A DNA stretch of 25,353 nt from Saccoglossus kowalevskii (Eukaryota > Hemichordata > Enteropneusta > Harrimaniidae): positions 1-25,353 of the forward strand of contig NW_003148752.1 of the NCBI RefSeq assembly GCF_000003605.2, given 5' to 3'. Positions 25,141 through 25,353 of this stretch are shown here, in pieces. How positions within the stretch are numbered: position 1 is the stretch's first letter; each line of letters begins with the position of its first letter. The notes under the pieces were generated by a model that was not told where the DNA came from, searched no databases, and saw only the letters and a program-made list of their open reading frames with translations. Made by a program: the position numbers and the translations under genes.

Positions 25141-25237
25141 TTATCAACATTTTTATTCCACCGTACATACCAAATTTTTCCGGGGATTTTTAGCCTAGCC
25201 AAAGCGTTAAACCACAGGCAATTCTGACGAATATTCA

Positions 25238-25353
25238 GCCTACTGTCAAACCATTGCAGAACACACCAGTTCTCGTCCGATCACTGAATTTAAGCTGCAT
25301 CGGGCGTGGTTAGTACTTCCATGGGAGACCGGCTGGGAATACCACGTGCAGTA
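25238..25353 (+). rRNA. 5S rRNA: 5S rRNA copy 118 (class F), cut by window end
   Basis: The first 116 of 119 bases are present. Differences are C9T, T25C, G52T and G82C, the last in box C. The array clearly continues beyond the window. Confidence 0.9.

Larger units (their letters stand above)
1..25353 (+). repeat. 5S rDNA tandem array, 118 units of about 216 bp
   Basis: The window consists only of head-to-tail units of a 119 bp 5S rRNA gene plus a 97 bp AT-rich spacer. The mean distance between gene starts is about 215.2 bp. Most units are exactly 216 bp; the rest carry small indels. At least eleven spacer classes are interleaved in preferred orders. Spacers diverge more than genes: a hand comparison of one class A and one class C unit gave 17 differences in 97 spacer bases against 7 in 119 gene bases. 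Every inter-gene stretch is under 100 bp and holds only the terminator and upstream elements described separately. Confidence 0.97.

Noticed and set aside
1-25353. A CRISPR array.
   Set aside because: The repeated unit is about 216 bp with no short identical repeats separated by unique spacers. The conserved part is a 5S rRNA gene and the sequence is eukaryotic in type.
1-25353. A 5S-derived SINE (SINE3-like) or other dispersed element.
   Set aside because: Units are strictly tandem at constant spacing, and there are no poly(A) tails, target site duplications or LINE-like 3' ends.
1-25353. A centromeric or plain satellite without genes.
   Set aside because: Each unit holds a complete 5S gene with intact helices, internal control boxes and terminator, and genes are better conserved than spacers. 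A gene-derived satellite remains possible for the more damaged classes.
1-25353. A new defence, secretion or biosynthetic system.
   Set aside because: I see no protein-coding gene, and all bases are accounted for by 5S genes and their spacers.

Overview
The whole window is one uninterrupted tandem array of eukaryotic 5S ribosomal RNA genes. I count 118 gene copies, all on the + strand: 117 span a complete gene and the last is cut by the window end. The unit is about 216 bp, made of a 119 bp gene and a 97 bp spacer. There is no protein-coding gene, no other RNA gene, no inverted copy and no inserted mobile element. The gene carries a 9 bp closing helix I (positions 1-9 with 111-119), helices II-V, and the internal Pol III promoter (box A about 51-62, intermediate element about 68-74, box C about 81-92). 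The core resembles arthropod, and especially insect, 5S RNA: CACCAGTTCTCGTCCGATCA with a GAAGTTAAGC box A. I infer an insect or other arthropod nuclear genome but cannot name the species.

Numbering used below: gene position 1 is the G of GCCTAC and 119 is the C of GTAGGC. Substitutions are written against the majority base of the array (for example G69A), judged by eye. 'Box A triple' means G52T, T53A and A55C together (GAATATCAGC). Each copy is labelled by the class of the spacer in front of it. Spacer tags: A starts TGATGAAC and has GTATTAAATTAC; B has CCCTTGATT and AAACATTAATTG; C starts CCATC and has ACATTCTAAC and AGACGAAG; D has CCATAAATAC and GTACTAAAT; E has TTTTACCCATG and CGTAGCAG; E' is like E but has TTTATCCATG; F has CATACCAAA and GCGTTAAACC; G has ACTATC, CCCGTGATT and GACAAATATTC; H has CCGTAAATACTAA and GTATTAAAT; I has AAATACAAAC and GATTTGTTGCC; J has CGTTACAT and CGTAGCATTAAATGAC; K has CCATACATACTAAC and GTATTAAAT.

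Layout: the classes are not shuffled at random. They recur in fixed runs (G-A-B-C, A-H-E'-F, J-K-D-E-F), so the array has a loose higher-order repeat structure. On top of this there are near-identical segments hundreds of bp to about 1 kb long, at distances of 433, 865, 2368, 5559, 6222, 6480, 10504, 15892 and 23879 bp. Short stretches near 6640-6770, 9420-9740, 13240-13340, 16500-16610 and 18830-18905 are dense in single-base indels and look like residual long-read assembly errors.

Function: copies with intact control boxes could be transcribed by RNA polymerase III (TFIIIA, TFIIIC, TFIIIB) into 5S rRNA of the large ribosomal subunit. A T5 tract 10 bp after the gene would end the transcript, and a T6 tract about 47 bp after it is a backup. 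Variation between copies is unusually high: by eye no copy matches the consensus at every position, and several families damage box A, box C, helix I or helix V. The window may be a mixed array of genes and pseudogenes, or a decaying side array of the main 5S locus.
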